Assembly: GCA_028281885.1 (NCBI GenBank)
Contig: JANQJA010000007.1
Span: forward strand, 1 to 64,000
Direction of reading: 5' to 3'
From: Pseudomonadales bacterium
Lineage (GTDB): Bacteria > Pseudomonadota > Gammaproteobacteria > Pseudomonadales > Azotimanducaceae
Length of the DNA: 64,000 bases
How positions within the stretch are numbered: position 1 is the stretch's first letter; each line of letters begins with the position of its first letter. A program made the translations under genes and the position numbers. Shown one piece after another: positions 28,586 to 37,119 of the stretch. The notes beneath the pieces are model-generated. The model saw nothing but the letters and a program-made list of their open reading frames with translations, did not search any database and had not been told where the DNA came from.

Positions 28586-29095
28586 CTAACCGGCATTCCG
28601 GTTTTCGAAGATGAAGGTATGGGCGTCGTCCGGGCGGTCACTCTCTGGCGCCAGCAGCCGGTATTGCCCGCCGGTGTAAGCCATGATGGTCTTGAACCAG
28701 AACGGGTAGGCGTCGCGATTGCCCACCAGCACCCTGACCACCCAGTGTCCCGGAAACTGATTCCAAGTGGCAATGGCGGCACGATGGCCGTGACCCATCT
28801 TTCGCCACATCGGTGCGATATAAAACTCGGCGATTTCCATGGCGCTGCGACCGTTGAGCGGATCAATGTCGGTGCGCGCGAGCACGAATCCGACTGTGGT
28901 ATCGCGGGCGATGACCAACAGAGGATGCCGGTCAGGCGTCTGCCAGTAGTGATCGAGGTAGGGGTAATGGTATCTTCCGTCCTCGTTCCTGGTGACCGAT
29001 GAAAAGACTGAGAACTCTGCCAGATAGCACTGCAGCATCGCGGTCACTGCAGCCTTTTCGGTGATCGCGGCAAGACGGACGCTGGTTTGGTTCAT
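28586..29095 (-). CDS. GNAT family N-acetyltransferase
   Basis: 169 residues with the acetyl-CoA loop WRKMGHGHRAAIATWNQF preceded by the core strand AEFYIAPM. The C-terminal part WVVRVLVGNRDAYPFWFKTIMAYTG also fits the fold. It overlaps the GDPD stop (ATGA), so the two are coupled. The substrate cannot be told. Confidence 0.82.
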   Translation of the reverse strand: MNQTSVRLAAITEKAAVTAMLQCYLAEFSVFSSVTRNEDGRYHYPYLDHYWQTPDRHPLLVIARDTTVGFVLARTDIDPLNGRSAMEIAEFYIAPMWRKMGHGHRAAIATWNQFPGHWVVRVLVGNRDAYPFWFKTIMAYTGGQYRLLAPESDRPDDAHTFIFENRNAG

Positions 29096-29790
29096 CTGAG
29101 CGCGAGTGCCCGGTCCGGGAAGTTGGTGAAAATCCCGTCCACGCCCAGATCGCGCATCCGTGTGATGTCCTCGGCGCTGTTGACGGTGTATACCAGAACG
29201 CGCAGGCCGGCCTGGTGAGCGTCGTCGATTTCCTGCTTGCTGACACTGCTGAGCAACGGATTAAGTGACCAGGCGTCCAGGTCCACCGCGATTTGAACCC
29301 GGTCTTCGCCATCTCGACGTCGACCGAACAGGGCGCCGCGACGAAAGCTCAGGTCGGCAAGCCTTAGCTCGGTATGGTCGAACGAGGACAACATGAAATC
29401 CTCGGGTTTGTAGCCGCGCTCGCAGTATTGATTGAGTAAATGGCTGACAGGGAGTGCTGTATCGGTTCCCTTTAATTCAATATTAATGCGGGCGTGGCCC
29501 ACGATGAGGTCAATGACTTCGGTGAGCGTTGGCACCTGGGCGCCTCCGCCTGCGTCCAGGCTACGCAGGTACTCAAATGACACCTCGTCAACCTGGCCCG
29601 TGCCGTTGGTTGTACGCTCCAGGTCCCGGTCGTGGATGACGACAAGCTCGCCCTGACAGACATGGACATCGAGTTCGATCCACGGGCAGCCCATTGACAG
29701 GGCGAGGTCAAATGCGGGCAGCGTGTTCTCGGGACGATATCCCATTGCGCCTCGATGGCCGATGCAGATGAAGTCGCGGTGTTCTGCCAT
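29092..29790 (-). CDS. Cytoplasmic glycerophosphodiester phosphodiesterase
   Basis: 232 residues from ATG 29790 (AEHRDFICIGHRG); the frame is open a little further but that part adds nothing conserved. Active-site motifs: GHRGAMGYRPENTLPAF, WIELDVHVCQGELVVIHD and LERTTNGTG. No signal peptide, so it resembles cytosolic UgpQ, not periplasmic GlpQ. It yields glycerol-3-phosphate from deacylated phospholipids. Confidence 0.9.
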   Translation of the reverse strand: MAEHRDFICIGHRGAMGYRPENTLPAFDLALSMGCPWIELDVHVCQGELVVIHDRDLERTTNGTGQVDEVSFEYLRSLDAGGGAQVPTLTEVIDLIVGHARINIELKGTDTALPVSHLLNQYCERGYKPEDFMLSSFDHTELRLADLSFRRGALFGRRRDGEDRVQIAVDLDAWSLNPLLSSVSKQEIDDAHQAGLRVLVYTVNSAEDITRMRDLGVDGIFTNFPDRALALR

Positions 29791-29870
29791 GGCGGCCAAC
29801 TCTAAGATGCGCCGTGATCTATTGTCCAATTCTTCGTACAATCGAGGTCCTCACGCCACTCGTTGAAATC

Positions 29871-31784
29871 ATGAGTTACCAGGTCCTAGCACGAAAATAC
29901 CGCCCCGCCAGTTTTTCAGCACTGGCCGGGCAGGAGCACGTGCTCAAGGCGTTGGTCAACGCGCTGGATCACAACCGGTTGCACCATGCTTACCTTTTTA
30001 CGGGTACGCGGGGCGTCGGTAAGACAACGATTGCGCGAATTCTTGCACGGTGCCTGAACTGTGAGCAGGGCATCAGCTCAAGTCCCTGTGGTGAGTGTTC
30101 AAGTTGCCGGGAGATTGCGGAAGGCCGCAGCGTCGATCTGCTCGAACTCGATGCGGCATCCCGCACCGGCGTCGATAACATGCGCGAGCTGCTCGATAAT
30201 GTTCAGTACCTGCCGACTCGCGCCCGATTCAAGATCTATCTCATTGATGAAGTCCATATGCTGTCGAACAGTGCTTTCAATGCCTTGTTGAAGACGCTGG
30301 AAGAACCGCCGGAGCATGTGAAATTTCTGTTTGCGACAACGGACCCCAAGAAATTGCCAGTGACCGTCCTGTCGAGATGTCTTCAGTTCAACCTCAAGAA
30401 TCTGCCACCCGAACAAATTGTTGAATATCTCAAGAGCGTGCTTGAAGCAGAGCAGATCGATTACGAGGAACCTGCCCTGTGGCAGCTGGGGCGAGCGGCG
30501 GATGGCAGTATGCGTGATGCGCTGAGCCTTACTGATCAGGCCATCGCGTTCGGCGAGAATCGGGTAGGCGACAACGATGTTCGTTCAATGCTGGGGGCCA
30601 TTGATCAACGACAGGTTTACCTTCTGCTGGATGCGTTGATTGAACAGGATGCAGCCAAGTTGCTTGCCGTCATTGCCGAGATGGCGAGTTTTGGTCCGGA
30701 CTTTGAAGCGCTGTTGTCAGACTTGCTGTCAATGTTACATCGCATCGCGGTTGCCCAAGCGATACCCGATGGTATCGATAACAGCCAGGGTGACAAGGAA
30801 CTGGTGGATGCTGTCGCGGCCGCGATATCGAGGGAAGACGTTCAGCTGTTCTACCAGATCGCATTGATCGGAAGCCGGGACCTGCCGCTGGCTCCGGACC
30901 CCCGGGAAGGCTTCGAGATGGTGATGCTGAGAATGCTCTCCTTTCAACCGGATGGGGCTGAGTCGGGTGTGGGTGATGGTGGTGCCGGCGGGGATGAACG
31001 CGCGAGCCGGAAAGCGTCGCCGATCAAGGACATTCTGTCGCGGATTAACGGTGACAAGTCTGCGACTGGCACAGCCCGCAATAAATCGGAATCGGCGAAG
31101 CCCTTAGCCAATAAAGAGCCTTCAGCGGAAAGAGAGCCCTTAGCTTATAAAGAGCCCTCAGCGCGAAAAGAGCCCTCAGCCCAGCAAGAGCCTTCAGCTC
31201 ATAAAGAGCCCTCAGCTCCAATCGAGTCGACAGCCGACGAAACGCCCAGGGCGAAGCCAGAGACACAGGCGAAGCCGGAGCCGCCGCCGCAACCCGAACC
31301 AGCCGCTGAAACAGCTGACCCAGGCATTGTTGGAGATGATGACGCTGCGGCAGGCGACTCAACCCGGCTCACTTCGTTGCGTGAACTGGTATCCACGGAT
31401 CAGTGGTGTGAGGTTTTCGACTCCTTGGGGCTAAGCGGTGTCGCCGGAACACTCGCCGCCAACTGTATCCTGACGGCTGTGGATCATGATTGCCTGACGC
31501 TGACCCTTGAAGAAGCACATAAGAGCCTGCACACCGAATTGCAGGAGGCCCGGATCGTGAAGGCGCTCTCGGGTCATCTCGGTCGTGCTGTACGAATCAA
31601 CATCATTGTTGGAAGTGTAGCGAAAGAGACGCCGGCAGCATTGAAAGAACGTATCGAGAAAGAAGACAAAGCAAGGGCGGTCGAGGCGATTGAAAATGAT
31701 GAGAATGTGAAGCGTCTGCTGGAAACCTTTGACGCTCGGATCAATCGCGAAAGTATTGTACCGAGGCAGCACGCCGGAGATTGA
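29871..31784 (+). CDS. dnaX: DNA polymerase III subunits gamma/tau
   Basis: 637 residues from ATG 29871 ([11 protein letters not shown]), the conserved family start; an upstream in-frame start at 29814 is not conserved. Clamp-loader ATPase: [12 protein letters not shown] (Walker A), zinc site [43 protein letters not shown] (Walker B), sensor [15 protein letters not shown]. After domain III there is a repetitive linker (residues ~412-450) and a tau C-terminal domain. I saw no A-AAA-AAG slippery site for making gamma. It heads the dnaX-ybaB-recR run. Confidence 0.96.
   Translation: MSYQVLARKYRPASFSALAGQEHVLKALVNALDHNRLHHAYLFTGTRGVGKTTIARILARCLNCEQGISSSPCGECSSCREIAEGRSVDLLELDAASRTGVDNMRELLDNVQYLPTRARFKIYLIDEVHMLSNSAFNALLKTLEEPPEHVKFLFATTDPKKLPVTVLSRCLQFNLKNLPPEQIVEYLKSVLEAEQIDYEEPALWQLGRAADGSMRDALSLTDQAIAFGENRVGDNDVRSMLGAIDQRQVYLLLDALIEQDAAKLLAVIAEMASFGPDFEALLSDLLSMLHRIAVAQAIPDGIDNSQGDKELVDAVAAAISREDVQLFYQIALIGSRDLPLAPDPREGFEMVMLRMLSFQPDGAESGVGDGGAGGDERASRKASPIKDILSRINGDKSATGTARNKSESAKPLANKEPSAEREPLAYKEPSARKEPSAQQEPSAHKEPSAPIESTADETPRAKPETQAKPEPPPQPEPAAETADPGIVGDDDAAAGDSTRLTSLRELVSTDQWCEVFDSLGLSGVAGTLAANCILTAVDHDCLTLTLEEAHKSLHTELQEARIVKALSGHLGRAVRINIIVGSVAKETPAALKERIEKEDKARAVEAIENDENVKRLLETFDARINRESIVPRQHAGD
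31106..31213 (+). repeat. Six 18-bp tandem repeats inside dnaX
   Basis: Six uninterrupted units of the form AGCxxxxxAGAGCCxTC encode the hexapeptide A-x-(K/R/Q)-E-P-(S/L). They form a flexible, charged tether between the clamp-loader part of tau and its C-terminal domain. Such in-frame repeats could vary in number between strains. Confidence 0.9.
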
Positions 31785-31785
31785 T

Positions 31786-32115
31786 ATGTCGATGAAAGGT
31801 GGTCTCGGCGACCTGATGAAACAGGCGCAGGAGATGCAGGAAAAATTCAAGAACATCCAGAGTACACTGGAAAACGCCGAGGTCACGGGAGAGAGCGGCG
31901 CGGGTCTGGTCAGCGTAACCATGACAGGCCGGCATGACGTCAAAGGCGTCAGCATCGATCCATCACTGATGACCGAAGACAAGGAAATACTCGAGGATCT
32001 TGTCGCGGCGGCCGTCAATGCGGCGGTGCGGCGTCTTGAGGATCACCGTCAGGAGAAGATGGCAGAGCTCACTGCGGGTATGCCGTTGCCGCCTGGGTTC
32101 AAGTTTCCGTTTTGA
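31786..32115 (+). CDS. ybaB: YbaB/EbfC nucleoid-associated protein
   Basis: 109 residues from ATG 31786, 1 bp after the dnaX stop. Family pattern: [18 protein letters not shown] helix, then [26 protein letters not shown] and the [13 protein letters not shown]-terminus. It is a small dimeric DNA-binding protein, classically encoded between dnaX and recR. Confidence 0.95.
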   Translation: MSMKGGLGDLMKQAQEMQEKFKNIQSTLENAEVTGESGAGLVSVTMTGRHDVKGVSIDPSLMTEDKEILEDLVAAAVNAAVRRLEDHRQEKMAELTAGMPLPPGFKFPF

Positions 32116-32702
32116 ACAAGTCAATTATTGCGCAGCTGACTGAGGCATTTTGTTGTCTCCCCGGCGTTGGGCCGAAGTCTGCCCAGCGAATGGTGCTCCA
32201 TCTGCTTGAACGTGACCGCGAAGGTGGTCAGCACCTGTCTGAATGCCTGGCCGAGGCAATGTTGAAAGTGGGGCACTGTGAACGGTGCCGGAATTTTTCG
32301 GAGGCGCCGTTATGTGAAATTTGTAGCAGTGCTCGTCGCGATGAATCGCTGGTCTGCGTGGTCGAGTCGCCGGCGGATGTTCTGGCGATTGAGCAAACGG
32401 GCCATTATCAGGGATTCTACTTTGTGCTGATGGGTAATCTTTCGCCGATTGATGGCATCGGGCCGACAGAGCTCGGTATCGATCGGCTCCTTGCTCGATG
32501 CGATAACGATGTTAACGAAGTCATCATGGCGCTTGCGTCGACGGTTGAAGGCGAAGCCACGACACACTATATCTCTGAAGCACTGAAACAACAGGGCGTC
32601 AGGGTGTCGCGGATCGCCCAGGGGGTGCCTCTGGGTGGCGAGCTTGAGTATATTGACGGCGGCACGTTATCCCACGCCTTAAACGGTCGACAAACGTTAT
32701 AG
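32112..32702 (+). CDS. recR: Recombination protein RecR
   Basis: 196 residues, TTG start overlapping the ybaB stop. It has the HhH region [12 protein letters not shown], the four-Cys zinc finger [16 protein letters not shown], and a Toprim domain beginning [15 protein letters not shown], with the C-terminal [16 protein letters not shown]. It acts with RecF/RecO to load RecA at gaps. Confidence 0.96.
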   Translation: MNKSIIAQLTEAFCCLPGVGPKSAQRMVLHLLERDREGGQHLSECLAEAMLKVGHCERCRNFSEAPLCEICSSARRDESLVCVVESPADVLAIEQTGHYQGFYFVLMGNLSPIDGIGPTELGIDRLLARCDNDVNEVIMALASTVEGEATTHYISEALKQQGVRVSRIAQGVPLGGELEYIDGGTLSHALNGRQTL

Positions 32703-33824
32703 GTGGCAGGCGTGTTCTCGTATATTGAAAATACCGCGGCGCTGGAACAGCTGGTCGTCCGCCTGGGCCAGTGCGACGTGGTTACCGTCGACACCGAATT
32801 TCAGCGTACTGATACCTACTATCCGGAGGTCGGGCTCATCCAGATCTACGATGGCGAGTCGTGCTACCTGATTGATCCGCTGGTAGCGTCAATCAATGTC
32901 CTCGGCGACTTGTTGGCAGATGAGTCGACACTCAAGGTTTTACATGCCTGTTCTGAAGATCTGGAGGTGTTTGAGAGTTCGATCGGGGTTCGTCCCGCGT
33001 CGTTGTTTGATACCCAGATTGCCGCAGCAATGCTGGGCGTCGGTTTCTCCATTAGCTATCAGAATCTGGTAGAGCATTATCTGAATATTGTTGTACCCAA
33101 AGAAGAAACGCGCTCGGACTGGTTAAGGCGACCGTTGACGTCGGCGCAACTTGAGTACGCGGCGCTGGATGTGATTCATCTGTTTGATGTCTATCAACGA
33201 CAGGCGGTCTCGCTGAAAGAACTGGGTCGCAGTGCGTGGGTCGCTGAAGAATGTGCGGCGCTCGGCGGCGAAATCGCGACAACGATCTCACCACGGGATG
33301 CCTATCGTCGTATTAAAGGGGCAGCGCGAATGCGGCCTGAAGACCTGAATCTGCTGCGCGAACTTTGCGCCTGGCGCGAAGAGACTGCCCGGATTGAGAA
33401 CATGCCGAGAAATCGGATTGTAGATGAACGGATGCTGTTGAATCTGGTGCGCACACCGCCGGGGTCCCGTCACGATCTGCAGGAGGCCGGGCTGAAACCG
33501 CGACAGATTCGAAAGTACGGAGACCAGCTCCTGGATACTGTTGCCCTGGCGTCAGCAGTACCGGCAGAGTCATGGCCTCCGTTGCTCGCTGGCAGTCACG
33601 TCATTGACAACAAGCAGGTCAAATCGCTGCGTGCCATCGTCGAGGAACGGGCTGAGGCGATGAACATCGCACCGGAGATGCTGGCGAAGCGAAAGCAACT
33701 GGAAGAATTGCTTCGCAATATCGCTCAGGCTGACGATCCTGAGTCGAGCCTGCCGGTCTCTCTGTCCGGCTGGCGAAAATCGGCGATCGGAGAACCGCTG
33801 CTCGAAGCCCTTCGAAGCAGCTGA
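32703..33824 (+). CDS. rnd: Ribonuclease D
   Basis: 373 residues, GTG start directly after the recR stop. The DEDDy exonuclease core is DTEFQRTDTYYPEVGLIQI, KVLHACSEDLEVF and YAALDVIHLFDVY. Two HRDC-like helical domains follow (LRELCAWREETARIENMPRNRIV; KSLRAIVEERAEAMNI). It trims the 3' ends of tRNA precursors. Confidence 0.95.
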   Translation: MAGVFSYIENTAALEQLVVRLGQCDVVTVDTEFQRTDTYYPEVGLIQIYDGESCYLIDPLVASINVLGDLLADESTLKVLHACSEDLEVFESSIGVRPASLFDTQIAAAMLGVGFSISYQNLVEHYLNIVVPKEETRSDWLRRPLTSAQLEYAALDVIHLFDVYQRQAVSLKELGRSAWVAEECAALGGEIATTISPRDAYRRIKGAARMRPEDLNLLRELCAWREETARIENMPRNRIVDERMLLNLVRTPPGSRHDLQEAGLKPRQIRKYGDQLLDTVALASAVPAESWPPLLAGSHVIDNKQVKSLRAIVEERAEAMNIAPEMLAKRKQLEELLRNIAQADDPESSLPVSLSGWRKSAIGEPLLEALRSS

Positions 33825-33829
33825 ATACC

Positions 33830-34081
33830 ATGGCTGTTGAATGCGACGTTTATAAGAGTCTGCGCCATGAGTATATGTACCTTTATGTGGATCAGAAGGA
33901 TGGGCTTGATCGGGTGCCTGAAGCGTTGATGAGCCGTTTCGGTCCTCATGAGATTGCCCTGTCGCTGACGCTCGATAGTGATCGTCACCTCGCGCGAGAG
34001 AATGCCGCAGTGGTATTGGCGAATATCGCAGAACATGGTTATCACCTGCAGTTGCCACCGGCGGACGAGGGTGCATCGTGA
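33830..34081 (+). CDS. ycgL: YcgL domain-containing protein
   Basis: 83 residues with the YcgL pattern: CDVYKSLRHEYMYLYVDQKDG, PEALMSRFG, and NIAEHGYHLQLPP at the end. Function is not established; rnd-ycgL-ycgN linkage is common in gammaproteobacteria. Its stop overlaps the ycgN start (GTGA). Confidence 0.93.
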   Translation: MAVECDVYKSLRHEYMYLYVDQKDGLDRVPEALMSRFGPHEIALSLTLDSDRHLARENAAVVLANIAEHGYHLQLPPADEGAS

Positions 34082-34515
34082 TCGACTTCTGGCGCACCAA
34101 GCAGCTGGAGGAGATGTCTGACGAGGAGTGGGAGTCGTTGTGCGACGGATGTGCACTTTGCTGCTTGCATAAACTTGAGGACGTTGAAACGGGTGAGGTG
34201 CACTACACGAACGTGGTGTGTCGATTCATGACCGATGACTGTCGCTGTTCTCGCTACCCGGAGCGGCACCAGTTGGTACCTGACTGCGTTGAGTTGACCG
34301 CCGCAGACGCACGGTCATTCTCCTGGCTGCCGGCCAGCTGTGCCTATCGATTACTTGCGGAAGGACAAGAACTCAAGGAGTGGCACCCGCTGGTCTCCGG
34401 GCGTGCCGAATCTGTTCATGAAGCCGGCATATCGGTAAGGGGCCGGGTGATCAGTGAAACCCATGTTCATCCCGATGAGCTGGAGACGCACATCGTTCGA
34501 TGGGTTGATCGTTAG
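34078..34515 (+). CDS. ycgN: YcgN family cysteine-cluster protein
   Basis: 145 residues, GTG start. Conserved Cys groups are CDGCALCCLHK, VVCRFMTDDCRCSRYPER and PDCVELT, the Fe-S/zinc cluster pattern of UPF0260. SWLPASCAYRLLAEG is also a family signature. Cytoplasmic; biochemical role unknown. Confidence 0.93.
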   Translation: MIDFWRTKQLEEMSDEEWESLCDGCALCCLHKLEDVETGEVHYTNVVCRFMTDDCRCSRYPERHQLVPDCVELTAADARSFSWLPASCAYRLLAEGQELKEWHPLVSGRAESVHEAGISVRGRVISETHVHPDELETHIVRWVDR

Positions 34516-34544
34516 CCGGGCCAGGTGCTTGGTATACTGCGTTG

Positions 34545-34877
34545 ATGCAAGTGTCTAGCGAATACGTCCTCGCCTGGTCCGTCTATGTTATTGCGGGGGG
34601 TGGATGCTGTCTGGTCTGGTGGAAGCTGACGAGTTTGATTCGCAATCGGGGCTGGCGAGAAATCTTGCGCGGACTTTGCTTCGTACTTATCTTCACACCG
34701 TGGTATGCCGGCGACACGGCGGAATTCTATGCCCCCGCGGTTGTTGTGCTGTTGATGGATGTGTTGCTTGAAGGTACGGCGAGCGGGCTCAAGGGCGGCG
34801 TGGCCCTGCTGGTGAGCACGTTCCTGATGCTGCTAGTACTCGTTGCGCGCGAATTGCTGCGCAGACGCCCGGAGTAG
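34545..34877 (+). CDS. Small integral membrane protein of unknown function
   Basis: 110 residues from ATG 34545 (a TTG one codon earlier is also open). Three or four hydrophobic segments, the first with a GGGCC run; a central RNRGWREILRG basic loop; a Pro-Trp (FTPWYAGDTAEFYAP) region; and a basic C-terminus. Similar short proteins often follow ycgN, but I do not know a function. Confidence 0.7.
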   Translation: MQVSSEYVLAWSVYVIAGGGCCLVWWKLTSLIRNRGWREILRGLCFVLIFTPWYAGDTAEFYAPAVVVLLMDVLLEGTASGLKGGVALLVSTFLMLLVLVARELLRRRPE

Positions 34878-34958
34878 GCGTCCGCCTCGGGACTGGCAAT
34901 ATGTCAGAGTGAACGTTATATTCCGTCAGCTTTAACCCACGGTTTTAGAGTCCTTTTT

Positions 34959-35825
34959 ATGAAATTTGCCAGTACAGATACCTATATTGCGACGGAAGAG
35001 TTGCAGATGGCCGTTAACGCTGCCGTTGCATTGGAACGTCCGCTTTTGATCAAGGGTGAGCCGGGCACTGGCAAGACGATGCTTGCCGAAGAAATTTCGA
35101 AGTCACTTGGTTGCCCGCTGATCGCCTGGCATATCAAGAGTACGACGAAGGCCCAGCAGGGCCTGTACGAGTATGACGCCGTGTCTCGTTTGCGTGATTC
35201 GCAGCTAGGTGATGACCGTGTTCACGACATCAGGAATTACATCGAGAAGGGCAAACTCTGGGAAGCTTTTACGGCTGATGAAAAAATTGTTCTGTTGATT
35301 GACGAAATCGACAAGGCCGATATCGAGTTTCCGAATGACCTGTTGCTGGAGCTGGATCGGATGCAGTTTCATGTGTACGAGACCGGTGAGATGATTGTTG
35401 CCAAGAACCGACCCATCGTGGTGATCACCAGCAACAACGAAAAGGAACTACCCGATGCCTTCCTGCGCCGTTGTTTCTTTCATTACATTCAATTTCCGGA
35501 TCGGGAGACAATGCAGGAAATCGTCGACGTTCACTTCCCCAGGATCAAGCAGGACCTGGTCAAGGAAGCGATGGAGATTTTCTTCGATGTTCGCAAGGTG
35601 CCTGGCCTGAAGAAGAAACCTTCAACATCAGAGCTGATCGACTGGCTGAAACTGCTGATGGCCGATGATATTCCGGAAGAGATCTTGCGTAATCGCGATA
35701 CGTCGAAGGCGATCCCGCCACTCTATGGGGCGCTGGTGAAGAACGAGCAGGACGTGCAACTGCTTGAACGACTCGCCTTTATGAATCGACGACAGAGCAG
35801 TGGGGGCGCAGGTCCTCAAGGATAA
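34959..35825 (+). CDS. MoxR family AAA+ ATPase
   Basis: 288 residues. Walker A is GEPGTGKTMLAEE, Walker B is VLLIDEIDKAD, sensor 1 is VITSNNEKELPDAFLRRC. MoxR proteins act with VWA-domain partners as chaperones for assembly or activation of metalloenzymes or envelope complexes. The VWA partner gene follows after 6 bp. Confidence 0.92.
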   Translation: MKFASTDTYIATEELQMAVNAAVALERPLLIKGEPGTGKTMLAEEISKSLGCPLIAWHIKSTTKAQQGLYEYDAVSRLRDSQLGDDRVHDIRNYIEKGKLWEAFTADEKIVLLIDEIDKADIEFPNDLLLELDRMQFHVYETGEMIVAKNRPIVVITSNNEKELPDAFLRRCFFHYIQFPDRETMQEIVDVHFPRIKQDLVKEAMEIFFDVRKVPGLKKKPSTSELIDWLKLLMADDIPEEILRNRDTSKAIPPLYGALVKNEQDVQLLERLAFMNRRQSSGGAGPQG

Positions 35826-35831
35826 GCCTCT

Positions 35832-36983
35832 ATGTTGATCAACTTCTTCTTTGCGCTTAAGAAGGACCGTATTCCGGTTTCCATTACGGAACTCCTGCAT
35901 CTGCTGGAGATCCTGAAAGCGCGACTTGTCTATGCCGATATCGACGAGTTCTATTACCTGTCACGAATGGCCCTGGTCAAGGACGAGCGCCATTTCGACA
36001 AGTTTGACCGTGCGTTCGGAGCCTATTTCAAGGGACTGGAGGATATGGCGAGCCTGCTGGCATCGCTGATACCGGATGAGTATCTGCGGCGCGAGTTCGA
36101 GAAGTCTCTGACAGAAGAAGAGCTTGAGAAAATCAAGAGCCTTGGTGGGCTGGAGGCGCTGATCGAAGAGTTCAAGCGTCAGGTGGAAGAAGCCGCCCGG
36201 GGAGAGGGAAAGGAAAAGGACCGAGAGGGTCGCGGTCGGGACGGACGCGGTAACGAAGGCAAGAATCGTAACGGCAAGAAACGTCGTGGCCGCAGGAACT
36301 GGGAAAAACGTGACTACAAGTCGTACGACGATAACGTCGAGTTGGGTACCCGGGGGCTCAAGATTTCATTGCGTCGTCTGAGAAAGCTGGCTCGTACCGG
36401 TGCGGACGATGAGTTTGATATTGATACCACCATATCCAAAACAGCAAAAAATGGTGGTCTGCTCGACATCATCATGCGGCCGGAACGCAAGAATACGGTC
36501 AAGGTATTGTTGTTGCTCGACAGCGGGGGCTCTATGGATGCTCACGTGAAAGTCTGCGAAGAATTGTTTTCTGCGGCCCGGTCCGAGTTCAAGCATCTGG
36601 AAGTATTCTACTTTCACAATTTCCTCTATGACGGTGTGTGGAAAGAGCACAACCGTCGTATGAACGAACGGATCGATACGTTCGACCTGCTTCACAAGTA
36701 CGCTCACGATTACAAGGTGATTTTTGTCGGCGATGCCACCATGGCGCCCTATGAAATTACCCATGCAGGCGGGAGCGTCGAGCACTGGAACGAAGAAGCA
36801 GGCGCTGTCTGGATGCAGCGTGTCATGGATACCTATGACAAGGTCATCTGGATCAATCCAACGCCAAAGGACACCTGGGAATACTCCCAGTCCGTGGCCC
36901 TGACACGCCGTCTGGTTGATGACCAGATGTTTCCGCTGACCATCCGCGGTATCGAAGACGGGATGAACTTCCTCTCCAAATAG
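35832..36983 (+). CDS. CoxE-like VWA domain protein, partner of MoxR
   Basis: 383 residues. The N-terminal helical domain (FALKKDRIPVSITELLHLLE) is followed by a very charged linker near residues 120-160 (REGRGRDGRGNEGKNRNGKKRRG). The VWA domain starts at VLLLLDSGGSMDAH, with the metal site as DSGGS instead of DxSxS, as in other CoxE-type proteins, and later IFVGDATMAPYE. No membrane segment. The gene pair resembles known MoxR-VWA modules; the client is not encoded next to it. Confidence 0.88.
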   Translation: MLINFFFALKKDRIPVSITELLHLLEILKARLVYADIDEFYYLSRMALVKDERHFDKFDRAFGAYFKGLEDMASLLASLIPDEYLRREFEKSLTEEELEKIKSLGGLEALIEEFKRQVEEAARGEGKEKDREGRGRDGRGNEGKNRNGKKRRGRRNWEKRDYKSYDDNVELGTRGLKISLRRLRKLARTGADDEFDIDTTISKTAKNGGLLDIIMRPERKNTVKVLLLLDSGGSMDAHVKVCEELFSAARSEFKHLEVFYFHNFLYDGVWKEHNRRMNERIDTFDLLHKYAHDYKVIFVGDATMAPYEITHAGGSVEHWNEEAGAVWMQRVMDTYDKVIWINPTPKDTWEYSQSVALTRRLVDDQMFPLTIRGIEDGMNFLSK

Positions 36984-37043
36984 GCGCCGGCGGACAGCGC
37001 ACGATCCTGGGGAAACGAGGGTGAACCTGCCGACCTGAGCTAC

Positions 37044-37049
37044 TATAAT
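37044..37049 (+). promoter_or_regulatory. -10 element before hrpA
   Basis: A consensus TATAAT lies ~70 bp before the proposed hrpA start. The -35 region (GTGAAC at 37021) is poor. Confidence 0.45.
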
Positions 37050-37119
37050 CAGGGTCCCAACGGGCATGCTGCGCAACAGGTCCCGCCATTCCCCTCGAAG
37101 CCGCAGTCCAGGGTGATTC

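Noticed and set aside
31106..31213. CRISPR-like array
   Set aside because: The repeats are contiguous 18-bp units in frame within dnaX, with no spacers.
29871..31784. Programmed frameshift site in dnaX
   Set aside because: No A-AAA-AAG heptamer is in the dnaX frame near the end of domain III; the only A-run (in repeat unit 4) is not a slippery heptamer.
34878..34905. GACGCC/GGCGTC repeat as terminator of the membrane-protein gene
   Set aside because: The stem spans the stop codon and is not followed by a T-tract.
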